From NCBI GenBank assembly GCA_019358875.1, contig JAHHIF010000031.1, forward strand, positions 1 through 64,000: 64,000 nt of DNA. Reading direction: 5' to 3'. How positions within the stretch are numbered: position 1 is the first letter of the stretch; each line of letters opens with the position of its first letter. Positions 38,998 to 47,332 of the stretch are shown piece by piece. This DNA is from Symplocastrum torsivum CPER-KK1 (GTDB lineage Bacteria > Cyanobacteriota > Cyanobacteriia > Cyanobacteriales > Coleofasciculaceae). Both the position numbers and the translations under genes were made by a program. The notes beneath the pieces were generated by a model. The model was not told the DNA's origin. It saw only the letters and a program-made list of their open reading frames with translations, and did not search any database.

Positions 38998-40407
38998 CTA
39001 CCAAGGACTACCAACTACTGTAAAAGCCGCCCAGTAGTAGGGGTGCGAAAAGTTCTGGTTCTCAATTTTTGCTAGTGCTGGTGGTAGAGGAATACGTCCT
39101 CCAGAACTGTTTAACTGACCATCTATCAGGCTCACTTGCCCGTTGAGAAGCGCAAGCTGAGCTTGGCGGAGGGCTTCGGCTTTAATGGGTGCTGTTTTCA
39201 AATCCCGATAAAATTCTGTCATCAGCGCTAAAGTTCCTTCATCGCTGACATTCCACAAACTTGCGATCGCTGATTTTACACTTGTCTGAACCGCTAACCC
39301 AGCAAAGCCTAATTCAGCTTGTTCATCTCCTATCGCCGTTTTACAAGCACTCAGCACTAACAACTCTACAGATGGGTTGTTCCACTGCAACTGCTTCATC
39401 TGCTCAAGTGTCAGCTTTTTGTCCCAAAACTGAACGTAGGAGTTACTCGGTACTCCAGACTCAAAAGAGGCATGAGTCGCTAGGTGAATAATTTTGAAGG
39501 GCTGTTGTTGGCGTTGCAACTCTAGATTAGCCAGCGTGAATTCTTGGTTGAGGAAGAATTCACCCTGCCATAGCTTGTTCGTGATAGTCGATAACTCGAC
39601 AGGTACAGCGGGTAAGGAGGCTTCCTCCCTAAATTCTGATGCACCCATTGCTAGAACTTGAGAATTTTCTAGATGAGCGTAGTTTGTATCGATCAGGTTA
39701 AAGGCAGGAATACGGGCAAAGCTATACTTCTCCACCAGAAACTGTTGCCCATCATGTAAAGCTGCCACTGGCATAGTACGCAATCCCGGTCCTAGGCAGA
39801 AGAGTAGCGTATCTATGTTTTGAGCTTCGAGTTCTGCCTCTAGGGGAGCAATCATCCACTGATAGAGTTGCTGGGCAGGTGCAAGATAGCGGTTCGTCTT
39901 CCTCCGAGCAGGGCTTACAATCGAGTTTGTAAACTCTTGCACTTGCTGAAGTAATGCTTCCTTGTTCGCTGCCGAGATGCGCTGGTGAATGGGTTCGCCC
40001 TCTGGAGTAACTAATACAAGTTCCAGGTGTTGCGGTTGAGGAACGATGTAGATGAGGGCAGGTTTTTTTCCAGTTTGAGTTGCAATTTTGCTTAGAGTAT
40101 CTGCGGCTTGCTCGACTGTCCTGGGGTGGTTGGGAAAGTTTCTCCCAAAATAAGCTTCAAATTTTTTTACCCAGTTGTGTTCAATGAGGAGTACCGCCTC
40201 AGCAATTTTTCCTCGGTCAAGAGTCCTTTGTATATCGGAGGTCTGAGCCGCTTGTGCAAGAAGGGTAGGACTTTGAGCAAGAGAACGATTACCAACCTTG
40301 TTGGGAGTTGAGATAAGTGTTTGTGCCCGTACTGATTCTGTATTAACGTTTCCGGCAAGATGTAGGACGGCTAGCAACACACTAATGCGACCAATTACTG
40401 ATTTCAT
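38998..40407 (-). CDS. Secreted CHAT-domain (caspase-like) protein
   Basis: A 469-aa protein with a signal peptide (ISVLLAVLHLAGNVN, cleaved near VRAQ) and a CHAT domain, the caspase-clan peptidase fold. Unlike the neighbour at 32820-35318 its catalytic dyad is intact: H312 in IIHLATHASFESG and C355 in LLVLSACKTAIG. The region of about 55-160 is a helical N-terminal module without visible TPR repeats. The CHAT core continues through GFAGLAVQTSVKSAIASLWNVSDEG. AAGGAG lies nine bases before the ATG. In cyanobacteria CHAT proteins often carry TPRs; this shorter extracytoplasmic form has no known substrate. Confidence 0.88.
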   Translation of the reverse strand: MKSVIGRISVLLAVLHLAGNVNTESVRAQTLISTPNKVGNRSLAQSPTLLAQAAQTSDIQRTLDRGKIAEAVLLIEHNWVKKFEAYFGRNFPNHPRTVEQAADTLSKIATQTGKKPALIYIVPQPQHLELVLVTPEGEPIHQRISAANKEALLQQVQEFTNSIVSPARRKTNRYLAPAQQLYQWMIAPLEAELEAQNIDTLLFCLGPGLRTMPVAALHDGQQFLVEKYSFARIPAFNLIDTNYAHLENSQVLAMGASEFREEASLPAVPVELSTITNKLWQGEFFLNQEFTLANLELQRQQQPFKIIHLATHASFESGVPSNSYVQFWDKKLTLEQMKQLQWNNPSVELLVLSACKTAIGDEQAELGFAGLAVQTSVKSAIASLWNVSDEGTLALMTEFYRDLKTAPIKAEALRQAQLALLNGQVSLIDGQLNSSGGRIPLPPALAKIENQNFSHPYYWAAFTVVGSPW

Positions 40408-40713
40408 TGCTGCTTACTCCTTAAAGGAGGTGCCTAGAAAGAACGGGATGAGCAACACTATCTTCCTCTAGAGCTACTACCAAAGGCATCAACCGTTGTG
40501 AGGATCTATCCCTAGGGAGAAGGAATGCTAAGTAGTTTTGCCCTGCGATGAGGTACTGATAGCCAAGAAAACGCGATCGCTATCCCTGAGTTTCCAGATA
40601 AAAAGCGCTCTATAGTAAAGTGGTTTTTGAAAGAAATTCTCATAAAGATTTTATAGATAGCCTTGGAGTGGGTGCCAAAGCACCCTCATCTCCAATTACA
40701 GGGCTGAATAGTC
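40408..40713. promoter_or_regulatory. Divergent promoter region, CHAT gene / futB-like gene
   Basis: A 306-base spacer with one HIP1 octamer. On the forward strand TTGAAA (40627-40632) and TATAGA (40652-40657) form a weak promoter candidate with a 19-base spacer, about 55 bases before the permease ATG. No iron-box (Fur site) could be recognised by eye. Confidence 0.35.
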
Positions 40714-42423
40714 ATGGAAAAACCCACTCGATATCCAGCCTCTACCGCCCCTGTAAATCTCGCACGTCAGTTGGTGGGGCAAGTTGTGCGTCCTAATGGT
40801 TGGACTGTTCTGGTTATCGCGATCGCATTTCTCATCTCAACACCCGTACTATTTGTCTTGAGCAACATCTTTGTTGACTCTAGGGAGATTTGGCAGCACT
40901 TAGCCCAGACAGTATTAGCACGTTACATTCTCAACTCACTCTGGTTGATGATTGGTGTCGGATGCGGTGTTTTAGTCATTGGTGTAGGAACAGCCTGGTT
41001 GGTAACCATGTGCCGATACCCTGGAAGTCGCCTATTTGAATGGGCGCTATTACTTCCCCTCGCTGCACCTGCCTATGTTCTGGCTTACACCTACACAGAC
41101 TTTTTAGAATTCTCTGGACCAGTGCAGACAGCGCTGCGTAGTTTGTTCGGTTGGAGTTATGGAGACTACTGGTTTCCGAATATTCGCTCGGTCGGGGGTG
41201 CGATCGCGATGCTGACCTTGGTACTGTATCCCTATGTCTATCTGCTGGCGCGTGTTGCCTTTTTAGAGCAGTCAGTCTGTACCTTAGAAGCGAGTCGAAG
41301 CCTCGGCTGTGGCCCTTGGCGCAGTTTTGCAACCGTTGCCTTACCCCTGGCACGTCCGGCAATTATGGCCGGTTTGGCGCTGGCGCTAATGGAAACCCTA
41401 AATGACTTTGGGACGGTGCAGTATTTCGGCGTTGATACCTTTACCACTGGTATCTACCGCACTTGGTTTGGGATGGGTGAACGAGAAGCCGCTGCACAAC
41501 TGGCAGCCTTTCTCTTGTTATTTATCCTCTGGCTAATTTTGCTTGAGCGTTGGTCACGTCGTCAGCGTCGCTACTATCAATCCACCAGCCGTTACCGCCA
41601 ACTACCAAGCTACCAACTACGGGGAATACGGGCTATCGCTGCGGGCTTTGCTTGCTTGGTGCCAGTGAGTCTTGGCTTTGGGCTACCTGCTGCCATCTTA
41701 CTAGAAATGACTCTCAAGAATGCCTCGACTACTTTGGATGACCGTTTTTGGGGCTTTGCTCGAAATAGTTTCATTCTTGCGGTTATTACTGCTGGGTTAG
41801 GAGTTGCGATCGCGATTGTAATTGCCTACGGGTTACGACTGCGGTCTAATATGGCGATGCGGTTTGCTGCCCGGATTGCCTCAATGGGTTATGCTATTCC
41901 GGGTTCGGTGATTGCGGTTGGCATCCTCATTCCAATTGGGAAACTTGATAATGCGATCGACGCTTGGATGCGGGCAAATTTTGGAATCTCAACAGGCTTA
42001 CTCCTAAGCGGTACTATTACTGCTTTGGTGTTTGCTTATCTAGTACGTTTCCTCGCCGTCTCCTTCAGCACCGTTGAGGCAAGTCTTGGAAAAATCAAGC
42101 CGAGTTTGGATGATGCCGCGAGATCGCTGGGTCACAGTCCTGCAAGTACCTTGGTTAAAGTGCATACACCAATGATGTGGGGTGGATTGCTAACAGCAGC
42201 AATGCTGGTTTTTGTGGATGTGATGAAGGAGTTACCAGCAACCTTAATTATTCGACCCTTCAACTTTGACACGTTAGCCGTGCGAGTCTACAATTTAGCG
42301 TCCGATGAGCGACTGACCGAAGCAGCAGGACCAGCATTAGCGATCGTTGTTGTCGGGATTATTCCGGTCATTCTTTTAAGTTTGAGAATTGCTGAATCTC
42401 GAACTCATCAAACCAATAGCTGA
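40714..42423 (+). CDS. futB: Iron(III) ABC transporter permease, FutB-like
   Basis: A fused, two-half inner-membrane permease of 569 aa with about twelve spans, typical of the FbpB/FutB ferric iron uptake group. Both halves carry the ATPase-contact EAA loop: LEASRSLGCGPWRSFATVAL and LDDAARSLGHSPASTLVKVH. TINDFGTV-like MATCH near ETLNDFGTVQYFGVDTFTTG is a substrate-pathway block typical of this group. The ATPase subunit (FutC) is not adjacent, and the binding protein FutA lies 1.2 kb downstream on the opposite strand. A pentapeptide-repeat lipoprotein follows after three bases and should share the transcript. Confidence 0.82.
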   Translation: MEKPTRYPASTAPVNLARQLVGQVVRPNGWTVLVIAIAFLISTPVLFVLSNIFVDSREIWQHLAQTVLARYILNSLWLMIGVGCGVLVIGVGTAWLVTMCRYPGSRLFEWALLLPLAAPAYVLAYTYTDFLEFSGPVQTALRSLFGWSYGDYWFPNIRSVGGAIAMLTLVLYPYVYLLARVAFLEQSVCTLEASRSLGCGPWRSFATVALPLARPAIMAGLALALMETLNDFGTVQYFGVDTFTTGIYRTWFGMGEREAAAQLAAFLLLFILWLILLERWSRRQRRYYQSTSRYRQLPSYQLRGIRAIAAGFACLVPVSLGFGLPAAILLEMTLKNASTTLDDRFWGFARNSFILAVITAGLGVAIAIVIAYGLRLRSNMAMRFAARIASMGYAIPGSVIAVGILIPIGKLDNAIDAWMRANFGISTGLLLSGTITALVFAYLVRFLAVSFSTVEASLGKIKPSLDDAARSLGHSPASTLVKVHTPMMWGGLLTAAMLVFVDVMKELPATLIIRPFNFDTLAVRVYNLASDERLTEAAGPALAIVVVGIIPVILLSLRIAESRTHQTNS

Positions 42424-42426
42424 ATC

Positions 42427-42939
42427 ATGAAACGAAACCACTTTTATCTATTACTTTTGTTCCTCACTCTTGCAAGCTGTGGAGGACAAGGAAGCGAACT
42501 GGAAAAATCCACAGCACGATTAAAAGAAACAAAAAGTTGTCCAGGTTGTGAAATTAATGAGGCTGACCTTAATAGTGCTGACCTAGTTAGTGCTGATCTC
42601 AGCAGTGCAAAGCTTAACAACACCAATCTCAGTAGTGCAAAGCTCAACAACGCAAATCTCAGTGGTGCTTTTTTAGATAGCGCCAAGCTTGATGGTGCTG
42701 ACCTCAGTGGTGCTAACCTCAGTGGCGCAGGCTTAGCATCAGCAAATCTCACTGGGGCAAATCTTACTGGGGCAAATCTTAGTAAGGCTTACCTGAGAGG
42801 TGCTGATTTAAGTGGTTCTATTCTCAATAATGCCAATCTGAAGGATGCTGACCTAAGTGAGGCAAAAATTGAAGGGGCAAAGCTTGATGGAGCGAATCTT
42901 AGTGGGGCAATTATGCCTGATGGCTCAGTTAAAAAATAA
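42427..42939 (+). CDS. Pentapeptide-repeat lipoprotein
   Basis: A 170-aa lipoprotein: the signal peptide ends in the lipobox LASC, so the mature N-terminal Cys is lipid-anchored. From about residue 45 to 165 it is made of uninterrupted pentapeptide repeats of the A(D/N)LSG type (for example ADLNSADLVSADLSS, ANLSGAFLDSAKL), which fold as a right-handed quadrilateral beta-helix. It begins three bases after the permease stop and is likely translated from the same message. Its role is unknown; an envelope structural or iron-uptake accessory role is only suggested by position. The repeat count makes slippage-driven length variation likely. Confidence 0.88.
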   Translation: MKRNHFYLLLLFLTLASCGGQGSELEKSTARLKETKSCPGCEINEADLNSADLVSADLSSAKLNNTNLSSAKLNNANLSGAFLDSAKLDGADLSGANLSGAGLASANLTGANLTGANLSKAYLRGADLSGSILNNANLKDADLSEAKIEGAKLDGANLSGAIMPDGSVKK

Positions 42940-43040
42940 CGCTGCCACGGTTCACCACGCAAATGAGACAAGCTGAATTCAAAAAAGTTGAAGAGCCTTA
43001 AAATTTCTGTAACCTTATTATAAAAACGAAGAATAAACCT

Positions 43041-43394
43041 ATGCAATTAGAAGACTATTTCAACTTTCTCGCCCCCAACGACATCCGACTCAAAGGTTCG
43101 CGCATCGGCATAGAAACTATTTTGTACGAATACATCTATCGCGCCCGAACTCCTGAAGAAATTGCCAACATTTACACATCCCTCACTTTAGAACAAGTCT
43201 ATGCCACTATTCTCTATTACCTGCACAACAAAGAAGCGGTGAGCAAATACATCGCAGACTGGCTGGAGTGGGGGCGAAAAATGCGAGAAGAACAACGCCG
43301 CAACCCTTCTCCCGCCATTCAAAGATTAATGAAAATCAAAGCCGCTAGAAAAGCTCTCGAACAAGCTGAACAAATGGAAAAATGGGCAATTTGA
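43041..43394 (+). CDS. DUF433 domain protein
   Basis: A 117-aa protein whose first 80 residues fit DUF433, an antitoxin-like winged-helix family: IRLKGSRIGIETILYEYIYR-type entry, then ARTPEEIANIYTSLTLEQVYATILYYLHNKEAV. The remaining 37 residues form a basic helix (KIKAARKALEQAEQMEKWAI). DUF433 genes often precede a DUF5615 toxin gene, but none follows here; the next frame is the convergent futA. So this is an orphan antitoxin-like gene or one with another role. Confidence 0.8.
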   Translation: MQLEDYFNFLAPNDIRLKGSRIGIETILYEYIYRARTPEEIANIYTSLTLEQVYATILYYLHNKEAVSKYIADWLEWGRKMREEQRRNPSPAIQRLMKIKAARKALEQAEQMEKWAI

Positions 43395-43579
43395 AGTGTA
43401 GTGGCAGTCATTTCACCTCATCCTCCCTCTACTCTGAGTTGCCATCCGTCATTATTTGAGGATAGCACTGAGGAATCATTCAAGAAGCTGTCAGCCAGTA
43501 ATGCCCATGAAAGTGGCGCACCCCTTTAGAGGTACGCCTTATTTGCCTGAAACAGTAGAGATGTTTTGCCGCAACGTCT

Positions 43580-44632
43580 CTACTTCCAACCAGCGCGATC
43601 CATTAGTTGGAGTGCTTCTGGATTATTCTTGCCAAAAGTGGCTGCATTGGTTGCATCCGATTTGAACTTACCAAAAGCGTCGATAACAGGGTCTACAGGA
43701 ACACCTTCTACAACTGGGTATTCGTTATTACCTTTGGCAAACATTTCTTGAACTTCTGGACTGACTAGATGTTCTAAGAACTTAATTGCGCCTTCCTTGT
43801 TAGGGGCAGTCTTCACCACACCACCACCACTGATATTGACGTGGGTGCCGCGATCGCGTTGATTGGGGAAGAACACACCAATTTTTTCGGCAGCCGCCTT
43901 CTCCGCAGCATCATCTGATTTCATCAGACGAGCGAGGTAGTAGGTATTTGCGATCGCAATATCGCCAACGCCATCCGCCACGGCTTTAATTTGAGCCGTA
44001 TCATTGCCTTCTGGTGGTCTTGCGAAGTTGGCGACCATCCCACGGGCCCATTGTTCAGTTGGCTGAGCACCCAAAGACTCAATCATTGAACCAACAAGTG
44101 ATTGGTTGTAAATATTGCTAGACGAGCGTACTAGGATTTTGCCCTTCCACTGTGGCTCAGTCAATGCCTCGTAGGTTGATAGCTGTGACGGGTTAACTCT
44201 GTCTTTGTTGTACATAATGACACGCGCCCGCTTCGAGAGTCCATACCAGGAGCCATCAGGGTCGCGAAGGCTCGCCGGAACAGCCGAGTTCAGCACTTGC
44301 GAAGAAATAGGCTGCAAGATACCTTCTTCCTTCGCCCGCCAGAGACGCCCCGCATCAACCGTGATGAACACGTCCGCCGGACTGTTTGCGCCTTCGCTTT
44401 TGATCCGTTCAATTAATTGATCGGCTTCCGCTTCCACCAGATTGACTTTAATGCCTGTCTTTTGGGTAAAGCTTTCGTACAACGCATTATCCGTGTCGTA
44501 GTGACGTGCCGAATAAAGGTTGATGACAGGTTGCTGAGCGACTACGGGACTTGGATGACTAAAGTGCCCTACTACCACGGCAATCAACGCTGTGATTGTC
44601 GCTAGTAAGAAGCGTCTAGTGATTTTCATCAT
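43580..44632 (-). CDS. futA: Ferric iron ABC transporter substrate-binding protein
   Basis: A periplasmic Fe3+-binding protein of the FutA/FbpA family. The N-terminus [20 protein letters not shown] is a signal peptide with an RR-x-F-L pattern that could be used by the Tat pathway, as reported for a FutA in Synechocystis. Iron ligand tyrosines are expected in YSARHYDTD and [11 protein letters not shown], both present. The protein continues through [15 protein letters not shown] and ends near LMDRAGWK. I take ATG 44632 over the TTG at 44635. The gene is convergent to the futB-like permease cluster and not in an operon with it. Confidence 0.9.
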   Translation of the reverse strand: MMKITRRFLLATITALIAVVVGHFSHPSPVVAQQPVINLYSARHYDTDNALYESFTQKTGIKVNLVEAEADQLIERIKSEGANSPADVFITVDAGRLWRAKEEGILQPISSQVLNSAVPASLRDPDGSWYGLSKRARVIMYNKDRVNPSQLSTYEALTEPQWKGKILVRSSSNIYNQSLVGSMIESLGAQPTEQWARGMVANFARPPEGNDTAQIKAVADGVGDIAIANTYYLARLMKSDDAAEKAAAEKIGVFFPNQRDRGTHVNISGGGVVKTAPNKEGAIKFLEHLVSPEVQEMFAKGNNEYPVVEGVPVDPVIDAFGKFKSDATNAATFGKNNPEALQLMDRAGWK

Positions 44633-44635
44633 CAA

Positions 44636-45184
44636 TAAGGTTTTCTCGTGTTTAACTGTCTTACTGAGTAGATGCTGATACAGTCATCTACCTCGGTGTA
44701 TTGTACTGCTAATGCGATTAATTCTTGATAGTTAACTGCAATTACTTATCGACCTTAAGGGAAATTTACTACCTTAACCCTTGGTACTAATTAATACTTT
44801 TTGTCAATCTTTCTAGCTTAATTAATAAAACTTCCAGCAAAGCGATCGCGTCTGGGAAGACCTTAGTGAGAGTTGCAGCGAGTTCGCTTTCGCTAAAACA
44901 TCCAAATATAGCAGTTGCATTGGCGACTCCTAACTCTCGCCAAATACTGAAATCAAGACCCGTCAATATGCATCCCTTCTGCCCTCTGCCTTTTGCTATA
45001 ACTCCCCTTGCGAATTAGCCGCAGGTTGTGCAATACTCCTTTAACCAATTTAAAATACGCTAACTCGATCGAATTACTGGGGTTTGTGGATAAATTCCAG
45101 TTTTATTGGTCTAAGGGGTCTGCTGTGGCGGTACCCAAGGGTTTTCCATGCACACTTGTATTGCTCACTGAGGGAGTAGCAAAA
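44636..45184. other. 549-base spacer upstream of futA and DUF1326
   Basis: Divergent regulatory region. It holds an inverted copy of the TATAGCAAAAGGCAGA repeat (44974-45000), one HIP1 octamer and AT-rich tracts next to futA. No convincing Fur box was seen. The long frame running into the DUF1326 gene from 45008 is not taken as coding. Confidence 0.35.
44974..45000 (-). repeat. Dispersed repeat TATAGCAAAAGGCAGA, copy 3 (inverted)
   Basis: On the reverse strand the sequence reads TATAGCAAAAGGCAGA followed by GGGCAGAAGGG, matching the head of the copies at 31528 and 35474. Confidence 0.6.
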
Positions 45185-45802
45185 ATGGCAACGGCAACCA
45201 AAACTTATAAGTTAGAAGGGCAAATTCTGGAAGCTTGCTCTTGTAATGCTCCCTGTCCCTGTTGGATTGGGGATGATCCAGATGGAGGCGCTTGTGATAG
45301 CTTTGTCGCCTACCACGTTGAGAAAGGCGAGATTTTGGGAATTGATGTGTCGGGGTTAACCTTGGTCAAGATTGTCTACATTCCAGGGAATGTCTTGGCT
45401 GGGAACTGGCGTGCTGTTGTTTATGTGGATGCTAAGGGAACACCAGAACAGCAACAGGCGTTGATAAAGGTTTTCAATGGGGAATTAGAGGGTGCGATCG
45501 CAGATGTCGCAAAATTGGTGAGTGATGTGCTAGATGTGCGAATTGCCCCAATTGAGTACGACATTCAAGAAGGACGAGGGACAATCAAAATTGGCGATGT
45601 CTTAGTGAGCGAAATGGAACCCTATCGAGGACCAGACGGCAAGCCAACCAAAATGATTGATAGCATCTTCAGTACGATTCCCGGTTCTCCCGCCTACATT
45701 GCAAAAGCCTCAGTACATCGGGTAAACATACCAGAATTTAATCTCACCTGGGAATACAACGGTCGAAATGCAATCCAAGGTCTATTCCAGTTTGAGGAAT
45801 AG
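45185..45802 (+). CDS. DUF1326 protein, Cys-rich N-terminus
   Basis: A 205-aa protein of DUF1326, a family of unknown function. The N-terminal motif has five cysteines: C18-x-C20-x3-C24-x-C26 and C37 (LEACSCNAPCPCWIGDDPDG-type). This is a plausible metal or thiol site. The rest is beta-rich (LVKIVYIPGNVLAGNWRAVVYV) with no signal peptide or membrane span. Start at ATG 45185, eight bases after AGGGAG; the open frame continues back to 45008 but lacks family features there. The DUF2182 gene starts five bases after the stop, so the two are translated from one message. Confidence 0.85.
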   Translation: MATATKTYKLEGQILEACSCNAPCPCWIGDDPDGGACDSFVAYHVEKGEILGIDVSGLTLVKIVYIPGNVLAGNWRAVVYVDAKGTPEQQQALIKVFNGELEGAIADVAKLVSDVLDVRIAPIEYDIQEGRGTIKIGDVLVSEMEPYRGPDGKPTKMIDSIFSTIPGSPAYIAKASVHRVNIPEFNLTWEYNGRNAIQGLFQFEE

Positions 45803-45807
45803 GCACC

Positions 45808-46632
45808 ATGTTAGGAAAACCATCAGAGGTGGAACCTGCTTCAAGGTTGCCAGCATTGAGCAATGTTTTCAACAATGACGTAGCAATCCTTTGGGGAGTA
45901 ATCCTCGTGGCTTGGGTTCTTACACTTCTAGCGGCTGCCACAGGACAAGAGCATCTTCTGCACCACAATGCACTGATTGAGCATAATCCCTTACCGTTCC
46001 CACTAAAGTTACTACTTTTTCTAGCGGCTTGGCAGGTCATGACAACTGCAATGATGTTGCCAAGTACCTTACCACTGGTGCGTTTATTTGTGAGAGCGAG
46101 TCGCGAACAACCTCAGCCTCGCTTAGTGTTGCTGACATTTTTGGGTGCATATATAGCCATTTGGACAGGATTTGCCATTGTTGCCTTTGTTGGAGATATG
46201 GGATTGCATTGGCTGCTGCATCACTGGTTTTGGCTACATCAGCATCCTTGGATGATTGCGGGTTCTACCCTACTGCTAGCTGGGGGATTTCAGTTTAGTG
46301 GCTTGAAAGAGCAATGTTTAAAAGCCTGTCGCCACCCTTTAAGTTTTCTCACCCACCACTATCAGCGAGGGTTACAAGGCGCGTGGAACTTAGGCACTCG
46401 TCACGGTTTGTATTGTTTGGGTTGTTGTTGGGCATTGATGCTGGTGATGTTTGCGGTTGGAGTCGGGCATTTCACTTGGATGGTTGTCCTGACAGCCGTG
46501 ATGACACTAGAGCGGACGTGGAAGCGTGGAGGTGAGCTTGTCCCAGTGATTGGTGTTGTCTTTTTGGTATGGGGAGTGCTGGTATTGCTTCATCCCAATT
46601 GGTTGCCAGATTTGTTAGGAGGTCATGCTTAG
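45808..46632 (+). CDS. DUF2182 integral membrane protein
   Basis: A 274-aa polytopic membrane protein (about seven spans) of DUF2182, annotated in general as putative metal-binding. Likely functional residues are the Met run WQVMTTAMMLPSTLP in the second span, His residues in the first loop (HLLHHNALIEH), and the Cys cluster GLYCLGCCWALMLV plus CLKACRH in the middle. GAGGAA eight bases upstream supports the start. It is coupled to DUF1326 on one side; on the other its stop codon directly abuts the ATG of the carbonic anhydrase. Pairing with DUF1326 is a recurring association. Confidence 0.85.
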   Translation: MLGKPSEVEPASRLPALSNVFNNDVAILWGVILVAWVLTLLAAATGQEHLLHHNALIEHNPLPFPLKLLLFLAAWQVMTTAMMLPSTLPLVRLFVRASREQPQPRLVLLTFLGAYIAIWTGFAIVAFVGDMGLHWLLHHWFWLHQHPWMIAGSTLLLAGGFQFSGLKEQCLKACRHPLSFLTHHYQRGLQGAWNLGTRHGLYCLGCCWALMLVMFAVGVGHFTWMVVLTAVMTLERTWKRGGELVPVIGVVFLVWGVLVLLHPNWLPDLLGGHA

Positions 46633-47214
46633 ATGAGCGCAGTTCATGAAGAAGTCTTAGCAGCAAATCAAGCTTACGCTGAAAGCTTTGGTGAAAAAGC
46701 GCAGTTACCAATGCCACCCGGACGACACTTTACGATTCTCACCTGTATGGATGCCCGTCTTGACCCTGCTAAGTTTGCGGGACTCGCTGAAGGGGATGCT
46801 CATGTGATTCGTAATGCGGGTGGACGTGCTAGCGATGATGCGATTCGCTCGCTAGTCATTTCCTACAAGTTGCTCGGTACCAAAGAATGGTTTGTCATTC
46901 ATCACACCGATTGTGGGATGGAAACCTTCACAGACCAGATTATGCGGGGTTTGCTGGCAAGCAGCTTAAAGACAGCATCAATCGATAAGAACGGTTGGCA
47001 TGACTCCAGTGATGGTTCAGGATCAACTGAGGGTGAATTTATTGATTGGTTGACGATTGGTGACCAAGCCAAAAGCGTTTGTGCAGATGTACAGCGTATT
47101 CGCTCCCATCCCTTAGTTCCTAGCTCAATTCCTATTTACGGCTACCTCTATGACGTTAAAACTGGACGATTAATTGAGGTTCCAGACGCAACAGAAATTG
47201 GCAAAGCCTTGTAA
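46633..47214 (+). CDS. Beta-carbonic anhydrase, clade like M. tuberculosis Rv1284
   Basis: A 193-aa zinc enzyme that interconverts CO2 and bicarbonate. Zinc ligands are C38, H91 and C94 (LTCMDARLD and [11 protein letters not shown]), with the D40/R42 dyad. [21 protein letters not shown] and [10 protein letters not shown] follow the short beta-CA clade that includes Rv1284. An insert after TDQ ([20 protein letters not shown]) is longer than in that homologue. There is no signal peptide, so it is cytoplasmic and not a carboxysomal CcaA by length. Start ATG 46633 follows AGGAGG at 46617-46622 and abuts the previous stop. Confidence 0.88.
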   Translation: MSAVHEEVLAANQAYAESFGEKAQLPMPPGRHFTILTCMDARLDPAKFAGLAEGDAHVIRNAGGRASDDAIRSLVISYKLLGTKEWFVIHHTDCGMETFTDQIMRGLLASSLKTASIDKNGWHDSSDGSGSTEGEFIDWLTIGDQAKSVCADVQRIRSHPLVPSSIPIYGYLYDVKTGRLIEVPDATEIGKAL

Positions 47215-47332
47215 GCGGTAATACTTTTAAAAGCCACTCCACTCTAAGTCTGATTGCCGAGCTTTTAAGTAACGCTAATCGCGTTGCTTCTTCTCTTCAA
47301 TAACTTTTTACTTTAAGGGAACTACAAAAGTT

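Noticed and set aside
43041-43394. Toxin-antitoxin module
   Set aside because: DUF433 alone is present; the spacer after it is short and futA is convergent, so no toxin gene can be supported.
45008-45184. In-frame 59-codon extension upstream of DUF1326
   Set aside because: It has no family features, no ribosome binding site, and AGGGAG eight bases before ATG 45185 gives a better start.
44636-45184. Fur box for futA
   Set aside because: AT-rich tracts are present but no convincing inverted GATAAT-type repeat was found by eye; a matrix scan is needed.
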